A program made the translations under genes and the position numbers. DNA of 64,000 bases. Source: Apodemus sylvaticus (lineage: Eukaryota > Chordata > Mammalia > Rodentia > Muridae). The notes below the pieces were generated by a model. It did no database searches and had not been told where the DNA came from. It saw nothing but the letters and a program-made list of their open reading frames with translations. This document shows, in pieces, positions 22,370 through 33,857 of the stretch (position 1 is the stretch's first letter; the number at the start of each line of letters is the position of its first letter). Location of the stretch: assembly GCF_947179515.1 (NCBI RefSeq), contig NC_067492.1, forward strand, positions 11,333,847-11,397,846, written 5' to 3'.

Positions 22370-22560
22370 TGAACTACTAGATAGACGGATTAAGTGGGCA
22401 ATAAAAGCCGTGTTCTACTGACCCCTAACACGAGCGGGAGGGGATAATGAGCTAAGTAAAGCTGCTGAGGATAATAAGACCGCAATTACGGCCAAGTTCA
22501 AACTGCCGAGCGCACATTAGAGAGCGCTCCAGATGACGGTGGGAGGAAATCCCAGAGCCT
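22370..22560. promoter_or_regulatory. Candidate conserved non-coding block
   Basis: This is repeat-free sequence with a mix of A+T-rich homeodomain-like cores (GATTAAG, GATAATGAG) and several isolated CpGs (GACCGCAATTACGGCC, GCCGAGCGCACATT, GAGCGCTCC). GAGCGCTC is a perfect 8-bp palindrome. This is a compositional guess and no motif is decisive. Confidence 0.25.
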
Positions 22561-22792
22561 GCCTGTGAATGCTGGCCCCGGTGGGTGCTGGAGACCCAGC
22601 CCCTTGCAGCTCACCAATGAGCAAACAAAACCATCACCGTTGGGCATTTCAGAAAGCCTGAGCGGTTCCTGTGGGGCACCATGCTGGAAGGAAGGGTGGA
22701 GAGGAACAAAGACCCTAAGTAGGCAAACAGAAAGAAGTCAGCCATATTCATTATCTTAAAGGCAGAGACCACAGCACCTAGGTGTGTGCTTA

Positions 22793-22850
22793 GCTGCGGC
22801 TGCGCACAGCACCTGCGGCTGCGCACAGCACCTGTGGTTGCGCAAGGGGT
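22793..22850. repeat. 19-bp tandem triplication
   Basis: Three near-identical copies of GCGGCTGCGCACAGCACCT, the last with TGTGGTTGCG. CpG-rich against a CpG-poor background. Confidence 0.9.
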
Positions 22851-25800
22851 GGTGATGAAGCCTGGGATGTTCAGAGATGTATAAGGGACCTACACATATG
22901 CAAATATACATGTGGACTCACATAGGCACACACATGTACACATGTGCATGTATATATGTGCATGTTTGTGTGGGCGCATTTGCATGGCATTCACACACAG
23001 GCATATATACATTCAACATGGGGCAAATTCACCAGGCTGGGAGAAAAACTCAATCAATGACAGATATAGTTTTCCTAAATATTAAAGGAAGAGCCCTTGG
23101 TTGGGCCAAGTGCGCAGGCTCCCTTTGTATCCGGTTATGTGGGTTCTTCCGCCGATAGTTCTGTGTGATTCTTCGCTTAATCTCTTGGGTAAAATAAACG
23201 CATGGCAGCTTTACTGCACTATTGATTCAAATTATTACTGTAATGACAGAGCTATCCAGGGAGTTGTCACTGGGTTCTGAGAGACATCCTGACGGCTGTC
23301 ATGTACATTATTAAGTATGCTCTGCGAAGGAAGGCCCTGCCTGCTGGCCCTGATCCCGTTCCCCCAGACAGCCCAGGGATATCCTGAACCCAGGCCCAGG
23401 TTCTCAGGAACCAGAAGGGAAGTTTTCCATGGCTCTGAACTGTGTGGTCACTGTGCAATGGAGTCACCCTAATGGTGTGGCTCTGGTGTTTCCAGATCGG
23501 TGGTCCCAAAGTCGTGATCAGAGGGTCCCAAAGACAGGCCAGAACATAGCTTACAGGACTGGTCCCAGGAAAAACTAAGACACGTTCCATTCAGTCCTAA
23601 GGAAGTCAATGTATTTTTGGTACGGCTAATGTTAATGTTAATGGAGGAGCTGGTAAGGAGTGATGGGCTCCAAGAGGAGTGGACAGAGCTCAAACTCTAG
23701 GAAACGCACATCTCTCTCACAGATGCACACACACACAGAGATACATGCATCACACACAGGCATATACATCTAAGAAAGAAACACACATCTCTCTCTCCCA
23801 GCTTTAAGTCCTGCCAATGCCTGAGCCACCACTGTACCTGGGTCCCATTCACAAGGAACCTTCAGGGCGTAGCCTCCAGGACTCAATTGTGATAAGGGAG
23901 GGTGTGGGCAGTGGATGGAGAAGGCAGTACTCACCTAGGCCCCCATGCAGGAGGAAGTGGGAGGGGGCTCTGCAGGGCTGGCAGGCAAACACAGCACAAA
24001 TCACAGCCAGGACACTACATGGGTGTCCCACAGATGTTCTGAACACAGATGGAAGGACAGCAAAGACTCCTCCCTCTATGAGAGAGCTGTCAGGGGCACA
24101 GTGATTTAGTCGTGCAGAGGTGTGGGTCCATGCCTGGCCAGTGCTATTCTGGGCAAGCCACTAAGGCCTCATGCTGTTTCTTTGAGTGCGTCTTTAGAGT
24201 TAGCCCTCTCCCCCAGTGCTGGCTTTCTCTGTGTTCCTGTCCATACTGTAGACTGACTGACACTGTTTTTCTGAATGCTGCAAAACTGTAATAATACACA
24301 GTCCCCAAATATCACCTCCTCACTGATTCTCAGCTCTAGTTCTAAATTCCTGGGAAAGAGATATGAGGTCCTAGTTTGGGTCAGAAGTGGACTCTGGCTT
24401 GATCACACTTGGTAAGCTGACTCCCAAATATCAACCCAACAGGTCGGCCTTTCTCCAGTTGCTCCCTTCCCTGTGAGGACTACGCCACCAGTGGAGAGGA
24501 AGGAGATGGAACCATTGCCCCTTTTTACAGGGTCACCAGGGAAGGCTACATCCCTCTCCAATGCCAGGACTTCACTAAATGACACTGTCTCTTCTTTGCT
24601 GACTCCTAGATTTCTATAGCCTCTGCTCATACCTCAGGACTAGGGTTTGTTACCAGCCTGGATGTTACACACCCTCAGACACCTTGTGATCCCCATGTTC
24701 TGTCCACACCAGTGTATGCAAACTGTACTTTGTTAAACATTGCTCAAATTGACTCAAGTGTGCTATCAAATAAATGTCCCGTTGAAAACAAATAAACTCA
24801 AATGACCTGGGGAAATAGATAAAGATTCTGAATGAAAGAGCCCTCCCCCCCTTCTTCCCCACCTTCTCCCTCCCCCCCCCCCCCGCCAGGTCATGTACCT
24901 CTAGGTTCCCGGCAGGGAGATATTATGAAGATGGAAGGTTCAATATGGCTTCTCCATTGCTACTGTTAGAGGTAGAATACACATCACTCACTGTGCAGAG
25001 CTTTTCCATCTCAAAGGCTGGATATTGATAGACTGGAGCCAGCAGCCAGCCTCCAGGTGGGCTGGACATTCTAGGTCTCTGATAGCACAGCCATGAGCAC
25101 CCTCATGGGCTCTCCAGGACTTCCCCAGCCCTTCCCAGCCTCTATCAGACTTAGTGTGAATTCTTTGCTTTGTTTAAAAACAAAGACACAGCTGAAAAGT
25201 CTTTGCAGTCCCTATGTTCTGGGGCCAAGTGGCGGCGACACTGGCAAGAAGTCTAGAGTACTCAAAACCACTCCGGTTACTCAGAGGACACTCAAGGGAC
25301 TGTCTCTGATGACTGGCCAGAGAAGGTATGCCTCTCTCCCCTGTGCATGGAGACTTTGGAGATCCATGTCAACATACAGAGAAATGTTACTGTTGGCATA
25401 ACTGAAGCTGCCTAGACCTTCCACTGCTGGCCTCTGCTGTTACAAATGACCAAATTCCCCTGTCCTTCTCCCTATATACACATTCTTGTCAGTTAGCAGG
25501 AAAACTCACCAGCCTGCTGTCGCAAGATCACAAAGGGGTTGTTCCTATTTACATCTGCAGTGCTTCTGAGGTCGCTGAGGGCACCAGCTACAAGAATTCA
25601 ACCCCAGCTTCCCTGTTCTCCCTCCATTCTGAGAATGCAGGCCTGTTACAAAGCAACGGTGTGACCCTCCCAGCACTGAGGTTAAACATGCACATTCTCC
25701 ATGACAGAATACATCCTTCCACGTAGCAGAGGTCATTTTTCTAAAATTAAAAGCAAACATCAAGTGCTACCAGTTTTCCTGACCAAGAGAAGGCTTACAG

Positions 25801-26059
25801 GATAAAAATGGAAAAAAAAAAAAAAAGGAGACCATAAAGATTAGCTTACCAAGCTGATAATTTTCTATTTTACTTTTCCTGGCTTGTTTAAATATTTGTG
25901 GTTACAGTATGGGGTCCCACTCAAACTACAACATTTCCAAACACTTGAGTCTATAACCGAGCTAGTGGGTGACCTGTTGCCAAGGAAACAATGACCCCTT
26001 CTCTAAATGCCCCACACAGTGACCTTTCAATAACTTTAGGGAACTTGGGATTGGCTCGG
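22851..26059. other. 3.2 kb largely unique DNA, no gene seen
   Basis: It contains weak CA-rich patches (22890-23010, 23720-23790), a C-rich run (24868-24886) and an A15 run (25811-25825). 23100-23260 and 25840-26030 are A+T-rich and free of repeats I know. Short frames show no domains. Confidence 0.4.
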
Positions 26060-26235
26060 AAATATAATTCTGTTGCTTAATAGCTATGTGGCCTTGGGCA
26101 TCTCAGGGTACCTCCCTGAGTCTGTTTTCTGATCTGAGAATGGGGACTGGTGATAGCAGTTCCTTCAGAGTGTTTGTAAGCACCAAATGAGATCCTCTGG
26201 GTCGTAGGAGGTGTATATCCTGCCACAGTAAGACT
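26060..26235 (+). mobile_element. MIR SINE
   Basis: The MIR core is clear: CTTAATAGCTATGTGGCCTT then GGGCATCTCAGGGTACCTCC, CTGAGTCTGTTTTCTGATCT, GAGAATGGGGACTGGTGATA, and AAGCACCAAATGAGATCC. Ancient mammal-wide element, non-coding. Confidence 0.85.
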
Positions 26236-26361
26236 CTGTGGATGTTATGTTATTTTGCTAAGATGGATTTTAGAAAATTAGGCCCAATTTAAGGGCTGTG
26301 TCCTGAAGGCATGAGTTAAAGACAACGAAACCCTCACAACCTTTACAAAACTCTATGAGGA

Positions 26362-26521
26362 GCCAGGTATGGTGGCTCACATCTCTAAATCCTAGCCTGT
26401 AGTCCAAATAGGAGAGCCTGAAGCAGGAGGATTACGTTTGAGGTCAGTCTGCATGCACTACCTAGGGAGTTTCATGCCAGGCTGAACTATAGAGTGAGAT
26501 CTGATCCCAAACAAACAAAAA
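26362..26521 (+). mobile_element. B1 SINE (old)
   Basis: GCCAGGTATGGTGGCTCACA, GAAGCAGGAGGATTACG, TTGAGGTCAGTC and the end ATAGAGTGAGATCTGATCCC followed by an AAACAAACAAAAA tail are in B1 (7SL-derived) order. It is well diverged. Confidence 0.85.
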
Positions 26522-26534
26522 CATCGCTGTATGG

Positions 26535-26850
26535 GGCTGGGAAGATGGCTGCTGGGTAGGAGCACTTGATGCACAGTCTAGAAGCACTGAGTCCAAATCC
26601 CCAGCACCTATGTAAAAAGCTAGGCATGGTCACACAGACCTTAGCGCCAGCACTGTGAAGGGTGGGGATATCAGGATGGCTGGAGCTGGCTGGCTGCCTG
26701 CCTAGCTCTGGATTCAGTTAGAGACCTGTCTCAAAGGAATAAGGCAGAGAATAAATAATAAATCAGTACCTGACATCTTCCTCTGGCATTTGCATATGCG
26801 CATGTTTGTGCATATGCACAAACACACAAACACACAGGTGCGCACGCACT
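26535..26850 (+). mobile_element. B4 SINE with CA-rich tail
   Basis: The tRNA-like head (GGGCTGGGAAGATGGCTGCT), the middle (AAAAAGCTAGGCATGGTCAC, AGCGCCAGCACTGTGAAGGG) and the right part (AGAGACCTGTCTCAAAGGAA, CAGTACCTGACATC) fit B4. The 3' end passes into CATATGCGCATG and CACACA repeats. It is immediately 3' of a B1. Confidence 0.85.
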
Positions 26851-27429
26851 GCCTCTACCAACACACAAACAGCCATGTGAGAATCCAGATGCTAAAGCGA
26901 CGTCCTCCTGGACTCTGACGCCATTACGACTGCTTGTTGATTGCCTCAAGGCCCACTTGGAATGATGCTGACCCTGACTGCTTGCCTGCTCCTGACACTT
27001 CAGGCTTCAGCAAGACCCACCCTCCTCGGGATGTGTCCTGCAAGCCACCCGTTTCCCACAGTGAAAACACGGGACCTCTATTTTCAGTGGGCACCTGCTG
27101 AGGTGGTGACAGCTTGCAGGCACCCACCCACACAACTTGGCCCAGTTTCCCCTGGGATGCATAGCTCTCACCCATGGTTTTACTCCACAGTCATTTCCTG
27201 GGTCTAAAAAGGCTCAAACCTGGAGTTCTAGCCTTGGCATCACCGTGTTCCCACTGCAGAGACTGATTCTCTAGCCCAGATGGCAGCTGTCAAATCTACC
27301 TCACTCTGAAATCTGCATCAGTCTAAATCTCCAAATGATGATTGTGTTTTAAAAAGAAGTAAAATCTGCTCATTAATTATGACCTTGTAACTTTCATTTA
27401 AGGGCCACTTGAGAGTCTCATGAGGGGTC
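26851..27429. other. Unique DNA, no gene seen
   Basis: Short overlapping frames only. Nothing recognised. Confidence 0.4.
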
Positions 27430-27555
27430 AAGTTCCTGGACCTGAAGACAGACTATAGGTATTAACCTAGGTTCAAACATGTAGGGCACTTGCTCCAGTG
27501 CCTTAGCCTCTCTGAATTCCAGTCTCATTTGAGAGAGGGATGCTCATGTCTTCCA
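27430..27555 (+). mobile_element. MIR SINE (degraded)
   Basis: GTTCAAACATGTAGGGCACT followed by GTGCCTTAGCCTCTCTGAAT, TCCAGTCTCATTTGAGAGAG and GGATGCTCATG follows MIR order. It is too diverged to set precise ends. Confidence 0.55.
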
Positions 27556-27639
27556 AAAAGGACCATTGGCCACTCATGTAGGGTACCACAGTCCAATCTC
27601 CTCGTAAAACAAAGATGTAATTATCTTACAAAGTATTAA

Positions 27640-28480
27640 AAGGTATTCCACGTGTGCTTACTTCTGTTATACAACCTACCTCTAGTTTTCTCCTGTCCCT
27701 CAATCTACATTTCCCACTTAGATCTTTAATCCTCAGTACTACCGCCCCCATACCTCCACTTATATATCACACAGGCTTAGCTGTCCCCTTCTTAAGATCT
27801 CTTCCCTTTTCCCCTCTCAGGGGCCCTTTATACTTTTCTGATCTGTTCAAATGAAACATACAAGCCATGATCCATAACCAAGAGAGAAAACTCTTGTCTT
27901 TCTGGTCTGGATTGCCTTGCAAGGTATATTTTGCCAGATCCATCAGTCCTAAAAGTTCCATGATCCCAGCTGTCTTTACATTGAATAATTGTATACGTGC
28001 CACATCATCATCTGCCCATCAACTGATGGGCATCATAGTTCAAGCAGGATGAAGAGTCCTTTGGGTGGATGTCCAGGAGTTGATGTATCTGGGTGCCATG
28101 GCAGCTCTGTTTTTAGATTTTTTTTGAGAAAATTACCTATTGCCTTCAATAGTGGCTACACCCATTTACACTCCCATCAACAGTGAACAAGGGTTCCTAT
28201 TTCTCCAAATCCTCGCCAGCATCTGTTGTCATTTGGTTTAGGTTTTTTGTTTGGTAGGTTAGTTGGTTTGTCGGTTGTGCTTTGGTTGGTTTGGGTGAGT
28301 TTTTTTTTAATTATTATAGCCACTCTGACTAAAGGGAGATGAAATCTCAAGTCATTTTTAATTCACAAGAGTACCTGCTTCACAGTGATATTTTTAACAT
28401 GCTAGCAACCCCCATTATTGTCATTTCTCATTGTGCTTCATCTTGAGTCAAAGAGGAGAGCAACCTCGGATGGATGCAAG
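27640..28480 (-). mobile_element. Rodent L1 3' region, antisense
   Basis: On the + strand it shows the reverse complement of an L1 3' region. The landmarks are CTTGTCTTTCTGGTCTGGAT (27893), the GCCCATCAACTGATGGGCAT hairpin, AGAGTCCTTTGGGTGGATGT, TTACACTCCCATCAACAGTG, CTCCAAATCCTCGCCAGCAT, and TAGCCACTCTGACTAAAGGG. No intact ORF2 frame remains. The left limit (3' end) is approximate. Confidence 0.8.
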
Positions 28481-29160
28481 CCATTCTTTTTAAAGGAATA
28501 CGAAGAGTAACATTCCTCTACTCTGGTGAATAAGATATGTCAACACTGAACTGGGTATGGTCACAATGAAAATTAAGAGACACCAACACATTTAAGTGAT
28601 ATGTATAAAATATATCCCATATATGGGTTTGCAGGCTATGAAGACTTCTATTGTACAAGAGGGATGGGGAGGGCGAAGGACCCTCAGTCTCCAGTCTAGT
28701 CTATATTCACCCCCAATGGTAGCAGCTACAGTCCACAAGGAGGACCCAGAGAGGATCTGTGGGAAAGGATAAGGAATCAACGGCAGTCTATAAACTTTCA
28801 GGGAGCACCTGCTCAGAATGGGAAATGAGTAGTTATTCACTCAGAATTCAGAGGTGCACAAACTGGAGATGTGCTAAAGGCATTAGTCATCGGAGAGATG
28901 CAAAATACATGCACAATGAGACACTAAACCAGCCGAGTCTAGAAAGACTCCAACGCCAAGTTCCTCCGTTACTCTTCTTCCTGCTTTGACAGAGTAGCTG
29001 ACAACAACGGCTAAAGGTAGAGCTGATTCTCGTTCATATTTGAGAGTCCATCTTAGCAGGGAAGGTACAGTGACAAGAGAGGCCCTTGGCTGTGACAGCA
29101 AGAAGACAAAGCAGCTGGTCACACTGTGTCTAGGGAATTAGCAAGAGCTTAAAGCTTGAA
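28481..29160. other. Unique DNA, no gene seen
   Basis: A near-palindromic ATATATCCCATATATGGG lies at 28611-28628. No gene or named repeat is seen. Confidence 0.4.
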
Positions 29161-29179
29161 TCCTCTGTGGGAGGGAGTA

Positions 29180-29653
29180 TGCACGCACATGTGTGTACGT
29201 GTGCACGTGTGTGTACATGAGCGTGACTGTGTATGCATGTGTGCATATATGTGCATGTGTGCATGCATGTGTGAGTGCCTGTATGTATAAGCAGGAGCAT
29301 TGCATGCCTGTATGTACATGTGTGTGTGCATGTGTATGCGTTTGTGTATTAATGTGTGTGTTTTATTCAGTCAAAGCCCAACATTCATGGGACAGTACAA
29401 CTTACAATCAGCGTGACTCCTCCTTCCTCGTGTGTGTACATGAGCGTGACTGTGTATGCATGTGTGCATATATGTGCATGTGTGCATGCATGTGTGAGTG
29501 CCTGTATGTATAAGCAGGAGCATGTGCATGCCTGTATGTACATGTGTGTGTGCATGTGTGTGCGTTTGTGTATTAATGTGTGTGTTTTATTCAGTCAAAG
29601 CCCAACATTCATGGGACAGTACAACTTACAATCAGTGTAACTCCTCCTTCCTC
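29180..29653. repeat. 223-bp tandem duplication of a GT-rich/LTR-flank segment
   Basis: Two adjacent copies (about 29208-29430 and 29431-29653) each run from GTGTGTACATGAGCGTGACT through ATAAGCAGGAGCAT, TTTTATTCAGTCAAAGCCCA and ACTCCTCCTTCCTC. I see only about three or four differences: CATTGCATG/CATGTGCATG, GTATGCG/GTGTGCG and CAGCGTGAC/CAGTGTAAC. This indicates a very recent event. The first half of each copy is a TGTGCATG-type low-complexity stretch. Confidence 0.95.
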
Positions 29654-29770
29654 AATTAAACCTCTCTGTGGATACCCTCAGATGAGGATACACCTAGGCA
29701 TGCCCAGAAATGTTCCTCCTAATTGATTATAAATATAATTAACAAGAAGATCAAGCATCACACGGAGCAC
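29640..29770 (-). mobile_element. MaLR-type LTR fragment, antisense
   Basis: CCTCTCTGTGGATACCCTCA and CACCTAGGCATGCCCAGAAA resemble the corresponding part of the antisense LTR at 3149-3505 (CCTCTCTGGACATACC, ACATGCCCAG). Its left part appears to be included in the tandem duplication. Confidence 0.5.
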
Positions 29771-31035
29771 TAATAAAGACATGTGAGAGACAGAGGGGTT
29801 GCCCACTGCAGGCAGGAGTTAAGTTTGACAGGACCATATAGGAAAAAGTTGGGTTGCACTGACTAAAGCTGAAATAGGTCAAGTAGTTCCATTCACAATG
29901 CAAATGAGCGTGGAATCCTCAGAACTCCATGACCAAAAATGTTCATAGGGGCATCGCTGCAAACACTGGTTGCAAATTGAAATGCAGGATGAATAAATTA
30001 CAGTGTTCTCCAAACACCATCTCAGGTTATAATCCAATAAAAAGAATCTAGATAAACACACACACACACACACACACACAACCATCATGACACATGATAT
30101 TGATACAAAATGTGAGAATAAGCAAAATTGACCAGAAAAAAAAAATCACTAAGTCCTGCAGGGCAAAGTTATGCATCTATTCGTGACGATGTAACCTTAA
30201 TATAAGAGTAATTAAATAAAACAGCACAGGGCTCAAATGGTGAAATCAACACAGGAGAGACGAGTTGGCTCTTCTGGAACACACTGGGCCTGGGAGACTG
30301 AGGGGACTCATTACTCATCAGTGGCCTCTGCCTCTCACAGGCTTTCAAACACTCACGCAGGCAGCCATGCCTGGAGTTAGGTAAGACTGCTCTGGGCTTT
30401 GTCAGGCTTGGGCCCTGTGGAGTCTTTGCTATGTGTCAGAGGGCACCTAATGGTACAGGTAGACAGAAGGGATGACGTGTCTCCTGCAATGTCTCATGCG
30501 GCAACTAGCAAAAGTCGTCTGTGCCAGGACTGCCACTAGAGGAAGCCACAGCTCTCAGGAGCTCTCCCAGGGGATGGCTTTGACATCACTCAGTCAGTGA
30601 TAACCAGTGGCTTAGACCTCCCTGTCGGAGTGATGTGGGCATGCTCACCTGAGGCGGTGCCACGGTGTGGCTCCTTCCTCTGAACAGATGAGTTGATGGC
30701 TTCTTTCCTAGACCTGCCCTTTCTGAGAAGCAAACTGTCAGCCACTAGCAACAACAACCAACTTTGAATCTCCCCAGTTCTATCAATATATCCACGATGC
30801 TGGAGCCTGAGTGTGTCCCTTCTTGCTAAGTGATTAGTGCTAAATATTAAATCAACTCGCACCCATCTGGAGGGACACAGGCTGTACTCAGACCTTAACA
30901 TTTATGAGGGGAAAGGTGCTCTGGAAGTAACAAGTTTGTATGGAGTGTTTGGGGACCACCCCTCCTCATGTGGCTGGTGCTTAACTGGAAGCCTACATAA
31001 TGTCATCTAAACAGACTGGTGGAGGATGCTACCCA
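29771..31035. other. Unique DNA with a (CA)n run
   Basis: (CA)n lies at 30057-30080 and an A8 run near 30137. No gene or other repeat is recognised. Confidence 0.4.
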
Positions 31036-31248
31036 GTGGTGGCCCAGTGGTTAAGAGTACTTGCTGTCCTCGCAGAGGACCATAGTTCAATTCCTGAGAC
31101 AAGTAGCAGACAACTTACAACTGCTTGGCCATGCTCCAGTTCCGGGGGAATGGACACTCTCTTTTGGCCCTCACAGGTACCTGTACTCAGGTATACATAT
31201 CTATACCAAGACACATACACATACAGAAGCCTTCTTTTTAATTACAGA
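31036..31248 (+). mobile_element. B3/B2-type SINE
   Basis: GGCCCAGTGGTTAAGAGTAC then GAGGACCATAGTTCAATTCC, AACTTACAACTGC, CTCCAGTTCCGGGGGAATGG and CTCTTTTGGCCCTCACAGGT give the full B3 order, with an A-poor diverged end. Confidence 0.85.
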
Positions 31249-31538
31249 GATGGATGAAGTCTGGACCAGACAAACCTAAGCTTCATTGAGTAGGAAACAG
31301 CCTATTACTGCCCCCAGCAGCAGAACCCTACAGAACTGAGGCTTAGCTACTCCCGCTCTCCCCTCTGCTCTATGCGTATTCCCAGTCAAGAGGGTTCAAG
31401 GCTATCTACTGCCTCCTCTCAGCAGGGAGCAGAAGCTACAGCTCCACTCCCCCCCCCAACTCCCCACCACAGACCCCAGATTTGAAGATTAAATAACCAG
31501 GGTGTGGGGAATAAGAATTCCACTGGGGAGAGGGAAGT
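31249..31538. other. Unique DNA, no gene seen
   Basis: A C-rich run lies at 31449-31457. Nothing recognised. Confidence 0.35.
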
Positions 31539-31939
31539 TTCCTTAGTCTGGGTTTCTATTACTGCACAAACATCATGACCAACAAGCAAGTTGGGGAGGA
31601 AAGGGTTTATTCAGCTTACACTTTCCACACTGCTGTTCATCACAAAGGAAGTCAGGACTGGAACTCAAGCAGGTCAGGAAACAGCAGCTGATGCAGAGGC
31701 TATGAAGGGATGTTTCTTTCTGGCTTGCTTCCCCTGGCTTGCTCAGTCTGCTTTCTTATAGAACCCAAGACTACCAGCCCAGGGATGGTACCACCCACAA
31801 GGGGTCCTCCCCCTCCTTGATCACTAATTGAAAAAATGCCCCGAAGCTGAATCTCATGGAGGCATTTCCCCAACTGAAGCCCCTTTCCCTGTGATAATTC
31901 CAGCCTGTGTCAAGTTGACACACAAAACCAGTCAATACA
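31539..31939 (-). mobile_element. MaLR-type solo LTR, antisense
   Basis: It has TCTGGGTTTCTATTACTGCA, ATCATGACCAACAAGCAAGT, GAGGAAAGGGTTTATTCAGC, TTGCTCAGTCTGCTTTCTTA and TGTCAAGTTGACACACAAAA, in the same order as the copies at 11319 and 53338. Flanks gaagt (31534-31538) and caagt (31940-31944) match 4 of 5, a plausible target duplication. Confidence 0.85.
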
Positions 31940-32340
31940 CAAGTCTATTGGATTTAGTATGCATTGGCTTGGAAACAGTCACATACAAGCAGGAAGGAAA
32001 ATGAACAAGAAGTAGCAATTATGGGTTCTATATCCAGACAGATCCATGAACACCAAATCAGAAGGGAATCTGACCCAGGACGCTCTTCTCCCCTGCGGGG
32101 CTTACATCACTTCTTCAGGATTACCTGTGGATCGCTACCAGTGTCATCCCTCCTTCTCCCTGCCTGCCTACTGCTTGGGAGCAGAGACCACACCGGGCCT
32201 GTCTTACTGATCACAGCGCCTAGTTCACTAGATGCTGCTTTGCATGTGTGCAATGTCGGCAATGTGCGTGTGTGCACATGTGCAGGAGTGGACACGTACC
32301 TCCTCAGCCCAGCTGAGTATCAACACCCACTCAGTATCTG
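31940..32340. other. Unique DNA, no gene seen
   Basis: A 141-codon + frame (31964-32389) has no recognisable domain and enters the L2 fragment. It is taken as chance. Confidence 0.4.
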
Positions 32341-32475
32341 CCCTACCGTGGCAGCCAATTTCCTCCAGATGCTGAAAACACAGCAGTAAGCAGAACAGAC
32401 AAAAGTTCCTGACCCTGGGAAGACGGCGCAAGAGTGAAGAAAGGGCTGGACAGACAAGAAGATAAATAAAAGAGG
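32341..32475 (+). mobile_element. L2 LINE 3' fragment
   Basis: GATGCTGAAAACACAGCAGT, AAGCAGAACAGACAAAAGTT, CCTGACCCTGGGAAG and GACAGACAAGAAGATAAATA follow the ancient L2 3' end, which has a distinctive 'acagcagtgaacaaaacagacaa...' block. Confidence 0.65.
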
Positions 32476-33640
32476 AGGAGGGGTGACTGTCATGACAGAG
32501 GGGGACAAGGAAGCAGGTGAAGAGGGCAGAGGGTTAACAGGGATCTACTGAACCACGTAAGCCTTGTTCAGTCCTGACACCTCGCAGAGAGCTGAAAAGC
32601 CATTGTTAGCTCCAAACAGAGCTTGACCTGACCTGACTAATGTGCTTGCAAAGGATCAGGAAAGCTCGGTTTGACTTTAGAATTCAAAGTGGAAGTGTCC
32701 ATTCGATCCAGGTGTAAGTACCAAAAACCAAAACAAACCAAAAAAAAAAACCAAAAAACAAAAAACAAAAAAAGCCAATCAGGTACCTGCCTGGGGGCAA
32801 GAATAAAATGGATGCTAAAGTTGCCCATAGAGAAAAAAATATTCTAATGGCATCAGACAGGATCGTTCAGGCTTTCCTGCCACAAAGCCGTTGATGGTAC
32901 CAGCACTTGTATTCCTGTTTTGGGACAGACCTGAAGGGGTATCTGAAGGGCTACAATTTAAATGGTGAATATGACCTGAACGCAGATTCAGCTTAAAGAC
33001 ATCCAGAGGCTGCGGATTTAGGGTTCAGAGTAGTTCATAGATTGTTGGGGAAGACACAGCAGAGTGTGGAAAAGATAGCTCTGGGGACCTTCTCATAACC
33101 AGGGCCACCATGCTGGAGTCAAGGGCAAGCAGCTGAGAGCTCATATATGTCCCATATGAGCTCCATATGTCATATATGGGTGTGTGTGTGTGTGTGTGTG
33201 TGTACATGTGAGTGTAAATGTCTGCAGAGGTCAGAAGACTAACGTCGCAGAGTAAGAGGTGAGAAATGCAGACTTCAGATTCCGACAGCTTGGGTTGACA
33301 TCCTGACCTCCCCACTCACTACTAAAGCCTTTTAAGCTACAGTTCTCTTGATCTACCCAAGAGAGGTAATGGTGCCCCCCCCCCCCCCCCCCCCCCCGCT
33401 TCAGCTGACAGGTTTAAGAATTCATTGAGATAATGAATGCACTGTGCTCACGCCACAGGGCCAGAGCTCAAGCAGCACCACTCTTACTCCGGGATGGCAG
33501 ACAGGAAGGACTCTTTCCTTCTAGTGTCACCCCAAGCCTTTGCACCATGTCTCTATGAATGGCTGTTATCACTACTTAACTCCCTTAGAAACAGCTCCAA
33601 ACTCAAAGTAGAGTTCACTGGGTCTTCACACCTGTGGAAA
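32476..33640. other. Unique DNA with A-rich, (GT)n and poly(C) runs
   Basis: There is an A-rich CAAAA/CCAAAA run at 32727-32776, (GT)n at 33179-33203 flanked by a CATATATG/CCCATATG-type palindromic patch (33142-33180), and 23 consecutive C at 33375-33397. No gene is seen. Confidence 0.6.
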
Positions 33641-33857
33641 AATAAAAAATATTTTTATTTATGTGCAGTGTCTGTATGAATACGCGTCATGAGGGTACAG
33701 GAGTGTCTGTGGAGGCTAAAAGAGGGCATTGGGTCCCCTAGAATTGGTATTACAGGCAGCTGTGAGCTGTCTGACATGGGTGCTGGGAACTGAACTCAGG
33801 ACCTCTGCAAGAGCAGCAAGTGCTCTTAACCACTGAGCCATCTCTCCAGCCCCTGAC
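33641..33857 (-). mobile_element. B3/B2-type SINE, antisense
   Basis: GGGTGCTGGGAACTGAACTC, AGGACCTCTGCAAGAGCAGC and TGCTCTTAACCACTGAGCCA followed by TCTCTCCAGCCCC is the reverse complement of the tRNA-like head with its internal A and B box region. The T-rich left end (TTTTTATTTATG) is the reversed tail. Confidence 0.93.

Noticed and set aside
24120..24210. Possible MIR fragment (GGGCAAGCCACTAAGGCCTC)
   Set aside because: Only one MIR-like word is present and the flanks do not follow MIR order.
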